Below, in pieces: positions 15,926 to 24,929 of a DNA stretch of 39,910 nt. Position numbers and translations under genes: made by a program. Each line of letters opens with the position of its first letter. The stretch's first letter is position 1. This DNA comes from Gammaproteobacteria bacterium (lineage in GTDB: Bacteria > Pseudomonadota > Gammaproteobacteria > Chromatiales > Chromatiaceae). Location: positions 1 through 39,910 of the forward strand of contig JASJCU010000019.1 of the NCBI GenBank assembly GCA_030065815.1, given 5' to 3'. The notes beneath the pieces are model-generated. The model did no database searches. It was not told the DNA's origin and saw nothing but the letters and a program-made list of their open reading frames with translations.

Positions 15926-18900
15926 TCAGTCGCCGCGCCGCGGCGCCTGCGCCGGCGCATCGATCGCGGTGTTGTCGATACCGCTGGTCTCGCCGCCGGC
16001 CGGCGCTTCGGGCAGCGGCGCCGGTTCGCTGAGGCCGTGGCCCTTCCACAGCAGGTAGATCACCGGGATCACGAACAACGACAGCAGCGGCGCCGTGATC
16101 ATGCCGCCGATCATCGGCGCCGCGATGCGGCGCATGACCTCCGAGCCGGTGCCGTCGCCGAGGAAGATCGGCAGCAGGCCGGCGAAGATCGTCGCGACCG
16201 TCATGACCTTCGGGCGTACGCGCAGTACCGCACCCTCCATGATCGCGTCGCGCAGTATCGCCGGTGTCAGCGGCCCGCGGCGTTCGTGGTCGCGCAGCGC
16301 GTTGTCGAGGTAGACCAGCATCACGACGCCGAACTCGGCGGCGACCCCGGCCAGCGCGATGAAACCGACGCCGACCGCGACCGACAGGTTGAAGTCGAGC
16401 AGGAAGATCAGCCAGAAGCCGCCGACCAGCGCGAACGGCAGCGACGCCATGACGATCAGCGCTTGGCCGGCATGGCGGAAGGTCAGGTACAGCAGCACGA
16501 AGATCACGACCAGCGTCAGCGGCACGACCTGGCCGAGGCGCTGTTGGGCGCGCAGCATGTACTCGTACTGGCCCGACCAGGTGATCGAATAGCCGGCCGG
16601 CAGCTCGACCTGCTCGCGCACCGTCTGCTGTGCGGTCGCGACATAGCTGCCGAGGTCGACGCCACGGATGTCGACGAAGGTCCAGCCGTTGAGGCGACCG
16701 TTCTCGCTCTTCAGCATCGGTGGGCCGTCGACGATCTGCACGTCGGCGACCTGGGCGAGCGGGATCTGCGCGCCGGTCGGCGTGACCAGCGGCAGCGCGC
16801 GCAGCTTGTGGATGTCGTCGCGGCGCTCGCGCGGGAAGCGCAGGTTGACCGGGTAGCGCTCGAGGCCCTCGACGGTCTGCGTGATGTTGAGGCCGCCGAC
16901 CGCGGCGGCGATGACCTGGTTGAGGTCGTCGATGTTGAGACCGTAGCGCGCGGCGGCCATGCGGTCGGGCACGATGTCGATGTAGCGCCCGCCGGCGACG
17001 CGCTCGGAGTAGGCCGACGTCGTGCCCGGCACGCCCAGCACGACCTGCTCGATGTCGCGGCCGATGCGCTCGATCTCGCCCAGGTCGGGCCCGGAGACCT
17101 TGATGCCGACGGGGGTCTTGATCCCGGTCGCGAGCATGTCGATGCGGGTCTTGATCGGCATGACCCAGGCATTGGTCACGCCGGGGTACTGCACCATGGC
17201 GTCGAGCTCGGCGATGATCTTCTGCGTCGTCATGCCGTCGCGCCACTGCTCGCGCGGCTTGAGCTGAATCACGGTCTCGATCATCGTCAGCGGCGCCGGG
17301 TCGGTCGCGGTGTCGGCACGTCCGATCTTGCCGAACACCTGTTTGACCTCGGGCACCTGCCGGATCAGCCGGTCGGTCTGCTGCAGCAGCTCCTGGGCCT
17401 TGCCGATCGACAGCCCGGGTAGCGTCGTCGGCATGTACATCAGGTCACCCTCGTCGAGTTCGGGCATGAACTCCGAACCCAGGCCGTCGGCGAAGCGCGC
17501 CAGCCACGGCGTGTCGCGGAACGTGCGCTTCCAGTCCTGGCGCAGGTCCTGCTGCATCTGCTCGATCTGCGCGATCGCCGGCTGCGGCTCGCCGGTCGCC
17601 GCCTCGATCGCGTGGAACGGCCATTTCAGCGGGGCCAGGTAGGCGCTGATGCCGGCGATCGGGATCACCAGCGTCAGTACGACCAGCAGCGTGTTGACCA
17701 GGGTCCACTTGGGCCAGCGCATGACCGCGTTGAGCAGCGGCCGGTACAGCCAGATCAGCGATGCGTTGAGCGGGTTTTTGGTCTCGTCGGGGATGCGGCC
17801 GCGGATGAAGTAGCCCATCAGCACCGGCACCAGCGTGACCGCGAGCCCGGCCGCCGCGGCCATCGCGTAGGTCTTGGTGTAGGCCAGCGGCGCGAACAGC
17901 CGGCCCTCCTGGGCCTCGAGCGTGAACACCGGCAGGAAGCTCAGCGTGATGATCAGCAGCGAGTAGAACAGCGCCGGGCCGACCTCGGCGGCCGCGGTCG
18001 TGACCACGTCCCAGTGCTCGGCGCCGGTTGGCGAACGGCCGTGCTCGTGGCGGTAGCGTTCGAGGTGCTTGTGCGCGTTCTCGATCATGACGATCGCCGC
18101 GTCGACCATCGCGCCTATCGCAATAGCGATGCCGCCCAGCGACATGATGTTGGCGTTGATGCCCTGCTGCTGCATGACGATGAACGACGCGAGGATGCCG
18201 AGCGGCAACGTGACGATCGCGACGAACGCCGAGCGCAGGTGAAACAGGAACACCAGGCACACCAGCGCGACGACGATCAGTTCCTCGACCAGCTTGTCCT
18301 TGAGGTTGTCGACGGCGCGCTCGATCAGCGCCGAGCGGTCGTAGGTCTCGATGATCTCGACGCCTTCGGGCAGGCCCTGGCGCAGCTGTTCGATCTTCTC
18401 CTTGACCCGCGCGATCGTCGCCAGCGCGTTCTCGCCGTAGCGCATCACGACGATGCCGCCGGTGACCTCGCCCTCGCCATCGAGGTCGGCGACGACGCGG
18501 CGCATCTCCGGGCCGATCTGGATGCGCGCGATGTCGCGCAACAACACCGGCGTACCCATATCGGTGACGCCGATCGGGATCGCCTCGAGATCGGCCAGGC
18601 CGCGCACGTAGCCGCGCGTGCGTACCATGTACTCGGCCTCGGCGAGCTCGACGACCGAGCCGCCGACGTCGCGGTTGGCGGCGCGTATCGCATTGCTGAC
18701 CCGCGCCAGCGTGAAGCCGTAGGCGCGCAGCTTCTCCGGGTCGACGACCACCTGGTACTGGCGCACCATGCCGCCGACGGTCGCGACCTCGGACACCCCC
18801 GGCACGCTCTGCAGCTCGAACTTGAGGAACCAGTTCTGCAGGCTGGTCAGCTGCGCCAGGTCGTGCCGCCCGCTGCGGTCGACCAGCGCATAGTTGTAGA

Positions 18901-19315
18901 CCCAGCCGACCCCAGTCGCGTCGGGCCCGAGCCGTGGCTGCACGCCGTCGGGCAGGTCGGCGGCGGCCTGGTTCAGGTACTCGAGCACGCGGGCGCGCGC
19001 CCAGTACAGGTCGGTACCGTCCTCGAAGATCACGTAGACGTAGCTGTCGCCGAAGAACGAGTAGCCGCGCACGACCTGCGCACCCGGCACCGACAGCATC
19101 GTCGTCGTGATCGGGTAGGTGACCTGTTCCTCGACGACGCGCGGCGCCTGGCCCGGGAAGCTGGTCTTGATGATGACCTGCACGTCCGACAGGTCGGGGA
19201 TCGCGTCGAGCGGCGTCTTCTGCAGCGCGACCCAGCCCCAGCCCGTGAGCACCAGCGTCGCGAGCAGCACCAGGAAGCGGTTGCGCACCGACCAGACGAT
19301 GACGTTCTTGAGCAT
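15926..19315 (-). CDS. cusA: CusA-type heavy-metal RND efflux pump (Cu/Ag)
   Basis: Inner-membrane RND pump of 1129 residues. The signature [16 protein letters not shown] at about 401-416 is that of the Cu(I)/Ag(I) subgroup (CusA/SilA), not the zinc/cobalt CzcA form. The three periplasmic methionines that bind copper in E. coli CusA (573, 623, 672) correspond to Met628, Met678 and Met727, with the 50- and 49-residue spacings kept. The constant offset of 55 fits one insertion of about 55 residues before the first Met (roughly 557-612, [14 protein letters not shown] onward). It exports Cu(I)/Ag(I) from periplasm or cytoplasm by proton antiport, together with CusB. cusB lies 10 bp upstream. No outer-membrane CusC gene is present in the cassette. 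Confidence 0.94.
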   Translation of the reverse strand: MLKNVIVWSVRNRFLVLLATLVLTGWGWVALQKTPLDAIPDLSDVQVIIKTSFPGQAPRVVEEQVTYPITTTMLSVPGAQVVRGYSFFGDSYVYVIFEDGTDLYWARARVLEYLNQAAADLPDGVQPRLGPDATGVGWVYNYALVDRSGRHDLAQLTSLQNWFLKFELQSVPGVSEVATVGGMVRQYQVVVDPEKLRAYGFTLARVSNAIRAANRDVGGSVVELAEAEYMVRTRGYVRGLADLEAIPIGVTDMGTPVLLRDIARIQIGPEMRRVVADLDGEGEVTGGIVVMRYGENALATIARVKEKIEQLRQGLPEGVEIIETYDRSALIERAVDNLKDKLVEELIVVALVCLVFLFHLRSAFVAIVTLPLGILASFIVMQQQGINANIMSLGGIAIAIGAMVDAAIVMIENAHKHLERYRHEHGRSPTGAEHWDVVTTAAAEVGPALFYSLLIITLSFLPVFTLEAQEGRLFAPLAYTKTYAMAAAAGLAVTLVPVLMGYFIRGRIPDETKNPLNASLIWLYRPLLNAVMRWPKWTLVNTLLVVLTLVIPIAGISAYLAPLKWPFHAIEAATGEPQPAIAQIEQMQQDLRQDWKRTFRDTPWLARFADGLGSEFMPELDEGDLMYMPTTLPGLSIGKAQELLQQTDRLIRQVPEVKQVFGKIGRADTATDPAPLTMIETVIQLKPREQWRDGMTTQKIIAELDAMVQYPGVTNAWVMPIKTRIDMLATGIKTPVGIKVSGPDLGEIERIGRDIEQVVLGVPGTTSAYSERVAGGRYIDIVPDRMAAARYGLNIDDLNQVIAAAVGGLNITQTVEGLERYPVNLRFPRERRDDIHKLRALPLVTPTGAQIPLAQVADVQIVDGPPMLKSENGRLNGWTFVDIRGVDLGSYVATAQQTVREQVELPAGYSITWSGQYEYMLRAQQRLGQVVPLTLVVIFVLLYLTFRHAGQALIVMASLPFALVGGFWLIFLLDFNLSVAVGVGFIALAGVAAEFGVVMLVYLDNALRDHERRGPLTPAILRDAIMEGAVLRVRPKVMTVATIFAGLLPIFLGDGTGSEVMRRIAAPMIGGMITAPLLSLFVIPVIYLLWKGHGLSEPAPLPEAPAGGETSGIDNTAIDAPAQAPRRGD

Positions 19316-19325
19316 GGCCGTGCCC

Positions 19326-20648
19326 TCAGTGTTCGCTGTGCGCGCTCATCGTCGCGTCGGTCGCGTCGGCGGGCGCGGCCGGCGGCGCCGCCTCGTCCAT
19401 GCGCAGGAAGCTGGCCTGCAGGCTCGACTCGGAGTCGATCAGGAACTGCCCGGACACGACGACCTCGTCGCCGGCATCGATGCCGCTGAGGATCTCGGTC
19501 ATGTCGTTGGCGGTCATGCCGGTCACGACGTCGACCGGCTGGAAGCGGCCGTCGCCGAGTGCGAGCACGACCGACGAGCGCTGGCCGGTCTCGATGACCG
19601 CCTCGCTGGGCACCGCGAGCACGTCGCGCTTCGGCCCGCCGTAGATCGCGACCTCGGCGAACATGTTCGCCTTGAGCAGGCCGTCCGGGTTGTCGAACGC
19701 GAGGCGCACCTTGAGCGTGCGCGACGTCGGATCGAGCTCCGGGTAGATGTACTCGACCGCGCCCTCCCAGACCCGGCCCGGGTACGCCGGTACCCGGATC
19801 ACGGCGCTCAGGCCCTCGGCCAGCCAGTCGATCTGGTGCTCGTAGACATCCACCAGCACCCAGATACGACTGAGGTCGGCGATCGTGACGATCTCCATGC
19901 TCGGCGTCACGTACATGCCCTGGCGTGCGCCGAGCATGGTCACGACGCCGTCGGCCGTCGACACCACCGGCACCGTGTTGAACGACTCGCCGCGCCTCTG
20001 GATCGCGTTGATCGTGCCCTCGGTGACGCCGAGCAGGCGTAGGCGGTTGCGCGCCTTCTCGATCTTCACCGCGCTGTTCGACTGGTCGAGCGCGATCAGG
20101 AAATCGACCTGCGCCGACAGGATCTCCTCGGAGTACAGGCGACCGATCAGCTGGCCGCGCTCGATCGGTTCACCCTCGGCACGCAGCTTGAGCTGCTCCA
20201 TCCAGCCGGCGGCGCGCGGGTGCACGTGGGCGACGCGGGTCTCGTCGTAGTCGATGCGGCCGACCGTCTCGATGAACTTCCACAGCGTCGTGTTGCGCGC
20301 CGGCGACGTGCGCACACCCATGCTGTTGATCACGGCGTTGCTGATCTGCACGGTCGGGTGCTTGCCGGCGTTTGGATCGATCAGTTTCTCGACCAAATCC
20401 ATGCCGCAGATCGGGCAACTGCCTTCCTCGTCGCGCACGATCTGCGGGTGCATCGGGCAGACGTACTTCGGGTCGAGGTGCTTGCGCGCGTGTTCCAGCG
20501 CGCTGTCGTCCATGGCCTCGGCCAGCGTCTCGCTCGGCGCGTCGGCGTTCGGCTTGTCGGCGCTGAGACAGCCGCCGAGCAGCACCGCGACGAACAGCAC
20601 CGGTATCGACAGCACGGGGAGGGCAACGGTCGGTTTGTGAGTCTTCAC
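19326..20648 (-). CDS. cusB: CusB-type periplasmic adaptor lipoprotein
   Basis: Membrane-fusion adaptor of 440 residues. I place the start at a GTG (20646-20648), because the hydrophobic signal and lipobox LLGGC (Cys27) follow at once and no suitable ATG exists; the frame upstream overlaps the CopL-like gene. A heavy-metal-binding module follows: YVCPMHP with [10 protein letters not shown] (C64, H67, C78, C81). Then come the barrel-sandwich, helical hairpin and beta-barrel regions typical of CusB ([48 protein letters not shown]). It delivers periplasmic Cu/Ag to CusA and links it to an outer-membrane channel. Confidence 0.92.
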   Translation of the reverse strand: MKTHKPTVALPVLSIPVLFVAVLLGGCLSADKPNADAPSETLAEAMDDSALEHARKHLDPKYVCPMHPQIVRDEEGSCPICGMDLVEKLIDPNAGKHPTVQISNAVINSMGVRTSPARNTTLWKFIETVGRIDYDETRVAHVHPRAAGWMEQLKLRAEGEPIERGQLIGRLYSEEILSAQVDFLIALDQSNSAVKIEKARNRLRLLGVTEGTINAIQRRGESFNTVPVVSTADGVVTMLGARQGMYVTPSMEIVTIADLSRIWVLVDVYEHQIDWLAEGLSAVIRVPAYPGRVWEGAVEYIYPELDPTSRTLKVRLAFDNPDGLLKANMFAEVAIYGGPKRDVLAVPSEAVIETGQRSSVVLALGDGRFQPVDVVTGMTANDMTEILSGIDAGDEVVVSGQFLIDSESSLQASFLRMDEAAPPAAPADATDATMSAHSEH

Positions 20649-20725
20649 TTTTCGATTCCCGCGAACGTTCTGAAAGACGGGCCGTCCACAGGCGCACGGC
20701 CCGGTGGCGGACGGCAGCGACGGCG

Positions 20726-21163
20726 TCAGCGGGAGGCGATCGGCGGGCGGAACGGGCGGTCGCTTCGCGACGCCGGCAAGGGATCGGGCAGGGTGGCACG
20801 GTAGTGCGTGCCATCGGTGATACGGTGCAGGTTGGCCGTCGCCAGCAGCGCCACGCCGGACGGCGCCGCGTGGTCGCCGCACTGGCACTGGTTGGGCGGC
20901 GCGTCGCCGTTGCAGTGCGGGCAGTCGGCGTGTTGCAGCGGGTCGTCGGCCGTCGCGGCGTCGTGGCACGGCATCGTCGCGTGGAGGTGCGCGGCGGCGC
21001 CGTCCGTGACCGTCGCCGGCACGTGGTCCGCAGCGGCCATCAGCAGCGGCTGTGCGGCCGCGAGCAGCGGCGTGCACGCCAGCAGCAGCGCGAGCAGCAC
21101 GCGCAGCGCGCTGCCGCGGCGGTGTGCGCTCGGTGTCCGGCTTGGCGGTGGTAACTCGCTCAC
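20726..21163 (-). CDS. Small secreted CopL/DUF2946-like protein
   Basis: 145 residues with an N-terminal hydrophobic signal (LRVLLALLLACTPLLAAAQ). The mature part has His/Cys clusters that could bind copper: HLHATMPCHD, DCPHCNGD and QCQCGDH. The end (SRSDRPFRPPIA) resembles CopL/DUF2946 proteins, which often precede copper-resistance genes. It sits between the HMA protein gene (10 bp) and cusB (77 bp). I infer a periplasmic copper-binding or accessory role. Family assignment is by general likeness. Confidence 0.68.
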   Translation of the reverse strand: MSELPPPSRTPSAHRRGSALRVLLALLLACTPLLAAAQPLLMAAADHVPATVTDGAAAHLHATMPCHDAATADDPLQHADCPHCNGDAPPNQCQCGDHAAPSGVALLATANLHRITDGTHYRATLPDPLPASRSDRPFRPPIASR

Positions 21164-21172
21164 GGGCTGTCG

Positions 21173-21469
21173 TCAGGTGTCCTTGTCGTTGATGGCGTTG
21201 TCGATGCGCCCGATCGCGCAGCTGACCACCGACTTGGCCTTCGCGGCCGCGGCTTTGACGCCCTCGACCGACCCAACCTCAGGATAGCCGATCTTCGCCA
21301 GGGCCTCGACGACCTGCTCGCGCCACGCCGGGTTGCCGTCGACATGCACCTCGCCCTGCGCGACGTCGACGTCGACGGCCTGCGCCAGCTGCTGCTCGAC
21401 CAGGCGGCTCTTGATGCTGTTCGCGCAGCCACCGCACTTGATGTTCTCGACCGCGATCGTGTAGCTCAT
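21173..21469 (-). CDS. Heavy-metal-associated (HMA) copper-binding protein
   Basis: 98 residues from ATG 21469, preceded by GGGAGAG. An HMA fold occupies the first 65 residues, with the metal site IKCGGCANSIK (Cys12, Cys15), in place of the more usual GMTCxxC. A helical tail (about 70-98, VKAAAAKAKSVVSCAIG) contains one further cysteine and is unusual for simple CopZ chaperones. The start overlaps the stop of the regulator gene in ATGA, so both are translated together. It probably carries Cu(I) in the cytoplasm, for example to the regulator or to an exporter. Confidence 0.88.
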   Translation of the reverse strand: MSYTIAVENIKCGGCANSIKSRLVEQQLAQAVDVDVAQGEVHVDGNPAWREQVVEALAKIGYPEVGSVEGVKAAAAKAKSVVSCAIGRIDNAINDKDT

Positions 21470-21897
21470 GTCGGCTCTCCCGCGGCCGTGTGGCCGCAAG
21501 CGGCATTATCCATTCGACCAATGATCGGGCAGTCGCGTTCACTCGCCCGGCAGGCCGTGATCAGCCCGGCGAGTTCGTCGCGCAGGCCGCTGAGCGCCCC
21601 GATCCGCGCCTCGATCGCGGCCAGCTTGTTCTCGGCCAGCGCGCGCACGTCGCTGCGGACGTCGCCGTCGGCATCGCGCAGCGCGAGCAGCTTGCCGATC
21701 TCGTCGAGGCTGAAATCCATCGCCTGGGCGCGCCGGATGAAGCCGAGGCGGGCGATCTGCCGCGGGCCGTAGCGCCGCTGGCCGCCGCGGTTGCGCGTGA
21801 CGCCCGCGAGCAGGCCGATGCGCTCGTAGTAGCGCAGTGTGTCGACGCTGACGCCGGTCGTGCGGCTGGTCTCACCGATGCTGAGATGGTCTGTCAT
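21466..21897 (-). CDS. cueR: MerR-family copper regulator, CueR-like
   Basis: 143 residues from ATG 21897. The N-terminal winged helix reads LSIGETSRTTGVSVDTLRYYERIGLL. A dimerisation helix follows, then a metal loop with Cys116 and Cys123 (CRASERDCPI) and another cysteine at 134. CueR has the same Cys pair before Pro-Ile with one more residue between them, so Cu(I)/Ag(I) sensing is likely. It leads the operon and lies under a MerR-type promoter at 21926-21956, so it should autoregulate. Longer frames upstream cross the promoter and are rejected. Confidence 0.87.
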   Translation of the reverse strand: MTDHLSIGETSRTTGVSVDTLRYYERIGLLAGVTRNRGGQRRYGPRQIARLGFIRRAQAMDFSLDEIGKLLALRDADGDVRSDVRALAENKLAAIEARIGALSGLRDELAGLITACRASERDCPIIGRMDNAACGHTAAGEPT

Positions 21898-21925
21898 GCG
21901 GACCCCGGTGTTGGTTGATGACGCA

Positions 21926-21956
21926 AAGATAAAACCTTGAGTTGACTCCAGGTCAA
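21926..21956 (-). promoter_or_regulatory. CueR/MerR-type promoter with 19-bp spacer
   Basis: On the minus strand the -35 is TTGACC (21951-21956) and the -10 is TATCTT (21926-21931), exactly 19 bp apart. The spacer holds the imperfect dyad ACCTGGAGT-CA-ACTCAAGGT. The over-long spacer with a central dyad is the signature of promoters activated by MerR-family metal sensors. It faces the cueR-like gene and so drives the copper cassette. Confidence 0.9.
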
Positions 21957-22250
21957 GCCCATCGGTGACGCGAATTGGCCGGCGGCGGCAGCCGCGGTGG
22001 GATTCCGCGACCCAGGTCGCACGGTTGCGAATGCGCAATGCGTCGGCAGCCGCCGACCCGCTAGCATGGGTGCTGTCAGACGCTGCCGGGCGGCGCTAAA
22101 GTCTTTGCGATTCAGGTCGATAGCTATTGCATCAGAAAATGCTAATAAACTGAACTTAGGACGAGACCGCACGTCAAAACTTGTAGAGACCGCGCCGCCG
22201 CGGCGAGGCGCCGCGGCAGCGACGAAATCGAGACTAAACGGAGCAGTACC
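21957..22250. other. Intergenic region upstream of a small secreted protein
   Basis: These 294 bases lie between the copper promoter and the gene at 22251. The part from about 22095 to 22190 is A/T-rich for this genome (ATTGCATCAGAAAATGC, TAATAAACTGAAC) and probably contains the promoter for the plus-strand genes. I could not place a -35/-10 pair with confidence. Confidence 0.45.
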
Positions 22251-22502
22251 ATGTTTAGACACCTGATGACCCTGGCCGCGCTGGCGGCATCCGGCCTGGC
22301 CGCCGCCGCGGCGCCGGGCCCCGACCCGAGCGACGACACGGCCGCGGCACGCGCCGGCGTATCCGCGCTGCACGTGCTCGACCCGCGGGCCTATGTGCAG
22401 AGCGAGCTCGACTGGCGCTCGTACTACGTCAACCGCTTCGCTGCCGCGCGCGCCGGCGACGCCGCCGGGCGCGCGTCGCCGACGACCGGCAGCGGCAGCT
22501 GA
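22251..22502 (+). CDS. Small secreted hypothetical protein
   Basis: 83 residues. A signal peptide (about 1-22, ending in LAAAAAP) is followed by a short polar region with DPRAYVQSELDWRSYYVNRFAAARAG. CGGAG lies about 8 bases before the ATG. I do not recognise a family. It is 16 bp upstream of the next gene and probably co-transcribed with it. Confidence 0.58.
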   Translation: MFRHLMTLAALAASGLAAAAAPGPDPSDDTAAARAGVSALHVLDPRAYVQSELDWRSYYVNRFAAARAGDAAGRASPTTGSGS

Positions 22503-22518
22503 GCGGGGAGGCGATAGC

Positions 22519-22980
22519 ATGCGACAGACCCATCATGAGACCGCCGACCGCCCGCCGCTGGACGGCGTCAGCGACGTCGTCGAGCTCGACGACCTGTTCG
22601 CCGAGCCGCAGCGCGTAGCGCGCGCGCTCAATGTGGTGCCGCCGACCGCCGGTGACCGCTACGACACCCACACCCACGAGCTCAGCGACGCTGCCGCCGA
22701 GGCCGTGTCGCGGCTGCTGATCCGGGTCGTGCCGCTGGCCTACGGCGGCCTGCTCGGCTGGCTCGCCGACATGACCCCGTTCGGCCTGCTGCTCGGTGCG
22801 GCGGCGTCGGCGGCGTTCGATGTGCACATGGCGCAGCACTCGCTGCTGCGGCGCGGCGTGCGCTGGGTGCGGCACGACCTGTGTCCGCGCCTGCAGCGTG
22901 CCGGCCAGGGCATCGCGCGGCTGGCCGCACGTCTCGGCGTGGCGCTGCCGCGGGCACTGCGTCGCCTGCCGTGCGCCTGA
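22519..22980 (+). CDS. Hypothetical protein with a membrane hairpin
   Basis: 153 residues from ATG 22519, with GGGGAGG just upstream. The N-terminal 65 residues are acidic and soluble. A hydrophobic region at about 72-100 (RVVPLAYGGLLGWLADMTPFGLLLGAAASAA) could form one or two membrane helices. The Arg/His-rich C-terminus would face the cytoplasm or bind nucleic acid or lipid. No known domain is recognised. It likely forms a unit with the small secreted protein just upstream. Confidence 0.6.
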   Translation: MRQTHHETADRPPLDGVSDVVELDDLFAEPQRVARALNVVPPTAGDRYDTHTHELSDAAAEAVSRLLIRVVPLAYGGLLGWLADMTPFGLLLGAAASAAFDVHMAQHSLLRRGVRWVRHDLCPRLQRAGQGIARLAARLGVALPRALRRLPCA

Positions 22981-23033
22981 GCGCGCAGGCGCGCTATGCT
23001 GGGGCCGAGCGTCACGACAGCGGAGGTACCCAG

Positions 23034-23594
23034 ATGTCCAGACAGTCCGCCCGCGGGGCGCCCCTAGCCGCGCTGCTGACGGTATGGCTGGCGGGCGCGC
23101 TGACGCCACCGGCCGGCGCCGACGCGCTGTACCGCTGGATCGACGCCGATGGCCGGGTGCACTTCAGTGACCGACCGCCGATGCCCGGCGCGCCGGCCAG
23201 CGTCGAGCGCCTGCCGACACCGCGCTACGCCGATCCGGGGATCCCGTCCGGCCACTACTCGGTGACCGAGCAGCTGCAGCGCCTGCAGGCCGAGCGCCTG
23301 GCGCGCGAACAGCAGCGCCGCGAACGCCAGCGCGAGGCCCGCGAGCAGGCACTGCGCGAGCGCGAGGTCGCCGCGGCCGAGCGGGCCGCCGAGCAGGCCG
23401 CGGCCGCGCCGGCGCTGCGCACCCCGGTCTGGGTGACGCCGCGGCTGCGACCACCGACCTACCGCCACGGCCACCATCCGCGTGGACCGGCGCCCGCGAC
23501 GCCGTACACCGGGCTGTGGAAGCCCGACCACCCGGCCTACCGGCCGCCGCAGCGCCGGCCGAAACCGGCGTCGGCGATGCGCGACGGCCGGTGA
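23034..23594 (+). CDS. DUF4124 secreted protein with Arg-rich coiled coil
   Basis: 186 residues from ATG 23034 with CGGAGG upstream. A signal peptide ends near PAGA. A DUF4124 domain follows at once: ALYRWIDADGRVHFSDRPP. Next comes a strongly charged Glu/Arg/Gln helix (about 80-130) that should form a coiled coil, and then a Pro/His-rich tail. DUF4124 domains are common in gammaproteobacterial envelope proteins of unknown function. Confidence 0.83.
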   Translation: MSRQSARGAPLAALLTVWLAGALTPPAGADALYRWIDADGRVHFSDRPPMPGAPASVERLPTPRYADPGIPSGHYSVTEQLQRLQAERLAREQQRRERQREAREQALREREVAAAERAAEQAAAAPALRTPVWVTPRLRPPTYRHGHHPRGPAPATPYTGLWKPDHPAYRPPQRRPKPASAMRDGR

Positions 23595-23628
23595 TGCCGG
23601 CCGCCCGGCCGTGCGGTGGCGCCGGCGC

Positions 23629-23656
23629 TTGACTTGACCGACCGGTCTACTACAAT
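23629..23656 (+). promoter_or_regulatory. TetR gene promoter with internal operator
   Basis: TTGACT (23629-23634) and TACAAT (23651-23656) form a good sigma-70 promoter with a 16-bp spacer, 6 bp before the TetR start. The 16-base sequence ACCGACCGGTCTACTA (23637-23652) fills the spacer and centres on the palindrome GACCGGTC. It recurs exactly before the target gene at 24302-24317. Binding here would block RNA polymerase, so autorepression is expected. Confidence 0.85.
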
Positions 23657-23662
23657 CCGGCC

Positions 23663-24274
23663 ATGAGCCCGAGCAGCGACACCCGCGAGCGCATCGTCGC
23701 GTCGGCGCGCGAACTGATCTACACGCGCAGCTACGCCGATGTCGGCGTCGCGCAGATCTGCGACGCCGCCGACGTCAAGAAGGGCAGCTTCTATCACTTC
23801 TTCCCGAGCAAGCGCGAGCTGACGCTGGCGGTGCTCGACGAGACCTATGCCGACGCCAAGACGCGCATGCTCGACCGCGCGTTCGACCCGCAGCTGCCGC
23901 CGTTGCAGCGGCTGCACCGCTTCGTTGAGCTCAATGCGCAGATCCAGGCCGAGCTGTTCGCCGAGACCGGCGTCGTGCCGGGTTGCCAGTTCGGCAACCT
24001 GGCAGCCGAGCAGGCCACGCAGGATGCGGTGCTGCGCGCCCGGGTCGGCGTCATGCTCGATCGCCTGCAGGCCGAGATCCGGGTCGCGCTGGGCGACGCG
24101 CTCGCCGCCGGCGAGGTCGCCGCGATCGACGTCGACGCGACCGCGGCGGCGATGCTCGCGTATTTCGAGGGCGTGCTGCTGATCGCCAAGTCGCACAACG
24201 ACCCGGGCGTCGTCGCCCGGCTGCTGCCGGCGCTGCCGGACATCCGAATCGCGCCGGCCGCCGCGGCCGGGTAG
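23663..24274 (+). CDS. TetR/AcrR-family repressor, NemR-like
   Basis: 203 residues. The N-terminal helix-turn-helix spans about 8-55 (ADVGVAQICDAADVKKGSFYHFFPSK). The ligand domain contains PGCQFGNLAAE with Cys108, matching the position and context of the reactive Cys106 of E. coli NemR, which senses electrophiles and hypochlorous acid. The two downstream genes encode redox enzymes, as in the nemRA system. It probably represses itself and them through the repeated 16-bp operator. A short start region makes ATG 23663 clear. Confidence 0.86.
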   Translation: MSPSSDTRERIVASARELIYTRSYADVGVAQICDAADVKKGSFYHFFPSKRELTLAVLDETYADAKTRMLDRAFDPQLPPLQRLHRFVELNAQIQAELFAETGVVPGCQFGNLAAEQATQDAVLRARVGVMLDRLQAEIRVALGDALAAGEVAAIDVDATAAAMLAYFEGVLLIAKSHNDPGVVARLLPALPDIRIAPAAAAG

Positions 24275-24288
24275 CCGCCACATTTTTT
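24263..24288 (+). terminator. Possible terminator at the end of the TetR gene
   Basis: GCGGC (24263-24267) and GCCGC (24274-24278) form a 5-bp stem around the TAG stop codon, and TTTTTT follows at 24283-24288 after four bases. The stem is short and the T-run is offset, so it is at best a weak terminator. It fits the presence of a second operator just downstream. Confidence 0.4.
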
Positions 24289-24301
24289 CGCCGGCCGCTA
24301 A

Positions 24302-24317
24302 ACCGACCGGTCTACTA
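24302..24317 (+). promoter_or_regulatory. Second TetR operator
   Basis: Exact copy of the 16-base ACCGACCGGTCTACTA found in the TetR promoter, here 28 bases before the carboxymuconolactone-decarboxylase-like gene. A match of 16 of 16 bases in both control regions strongly suggests one repressor binding both. The promoter boxes at this site are not clear to me. Confidence 0.85.
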
Positions 24318-24345
24318 GCCCACACTGCCTGACAGGAGAGACACG

Positions 24346-24900
24346 ATGACCACCCCCACTGCCGCACTGCTCGATCCGACCCCGCCACCCGGCACCGAGG
24401 CGCGCGTCGACGCCGTGTTCACGATGGCCGAGGACATGCTCGGCTTCGTCCCCGCCGGCATGCGCCTGTATGGCGCCAGTCCCGAGCTGCTCGAGCTGTT
24501 TGCCGGCACGGTCGGTTACTTCCGCACCGGCACGGCGCTGTCGCCGCGCCTGACCGCGATGATCCGCTACCTGGTCTCTGAGCGCGCCGCCTGCCGCTTC
24601 TGCATAGACCTCAACGAGGGCATCCTGGCCGGCCTCGGTGCCGACCTCGAGCGGGTGCGCGCCGCGCGCGACGACCTCGCCCGGGCCCCGGTCGACGACG
24701 CCGAACGGCCGCTGCTGGCGCTCGCGCTGCACGCCGTCAGCTCGCCCGGCGCCGACGCCGCGCCGCTGGTCGCCGCGGCGCGCGCCGCCGGCTGGGGCGA
24801 GCGCGAGATCTTCGACGCGGTGTTGCAGGCGGCGTCCAACCGGGCGTTCAATCTGGTCCTGAAGACCTTTAACGTCGAGACCCAGGACGCCTTCGTCTGA
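24346..24900 (+). CDS. Carboxymuconolactone decarboxylase/AhpD-family protein
   Basis: 184 residues with an all-helical AhpD-like fold. The catalytic motif of AhpD-type peroxidases is CxxC followed by xxxH. Here it reads CRFCIDLN (Cys83, Cys86, Asn90), so both cysteines are present but the usual histidine is asparagine. It may act as a thiol-dependent peroxidase or electrophile-scavenging enzyme with altered chemistry. CAGGAGAG precedes the ATG. It stands directly under the TetR operator and 29 bp before the nitroreductase, so the two form the regulated operon. Confidence 0.85.
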   Translation: MTTPTAALLDPTPPPGTEARVDAVFTMAEDMLGFVPAGMRLYGASPELLELFAGTVGYFRTGTALSPRLTAMIRYLVSERAACRFCIDLNEGILAGLGADLERVRAARDDLARAPVDDAERPLLALALHAVSSPGADAAPLVAAARAAGWGEREIFDAVLQAASNRAFNLVLKTFNVETQDAFV

Positions 24901-24929
24901 CCCGACCCCGAGCCAAGGAGATACCCGAG

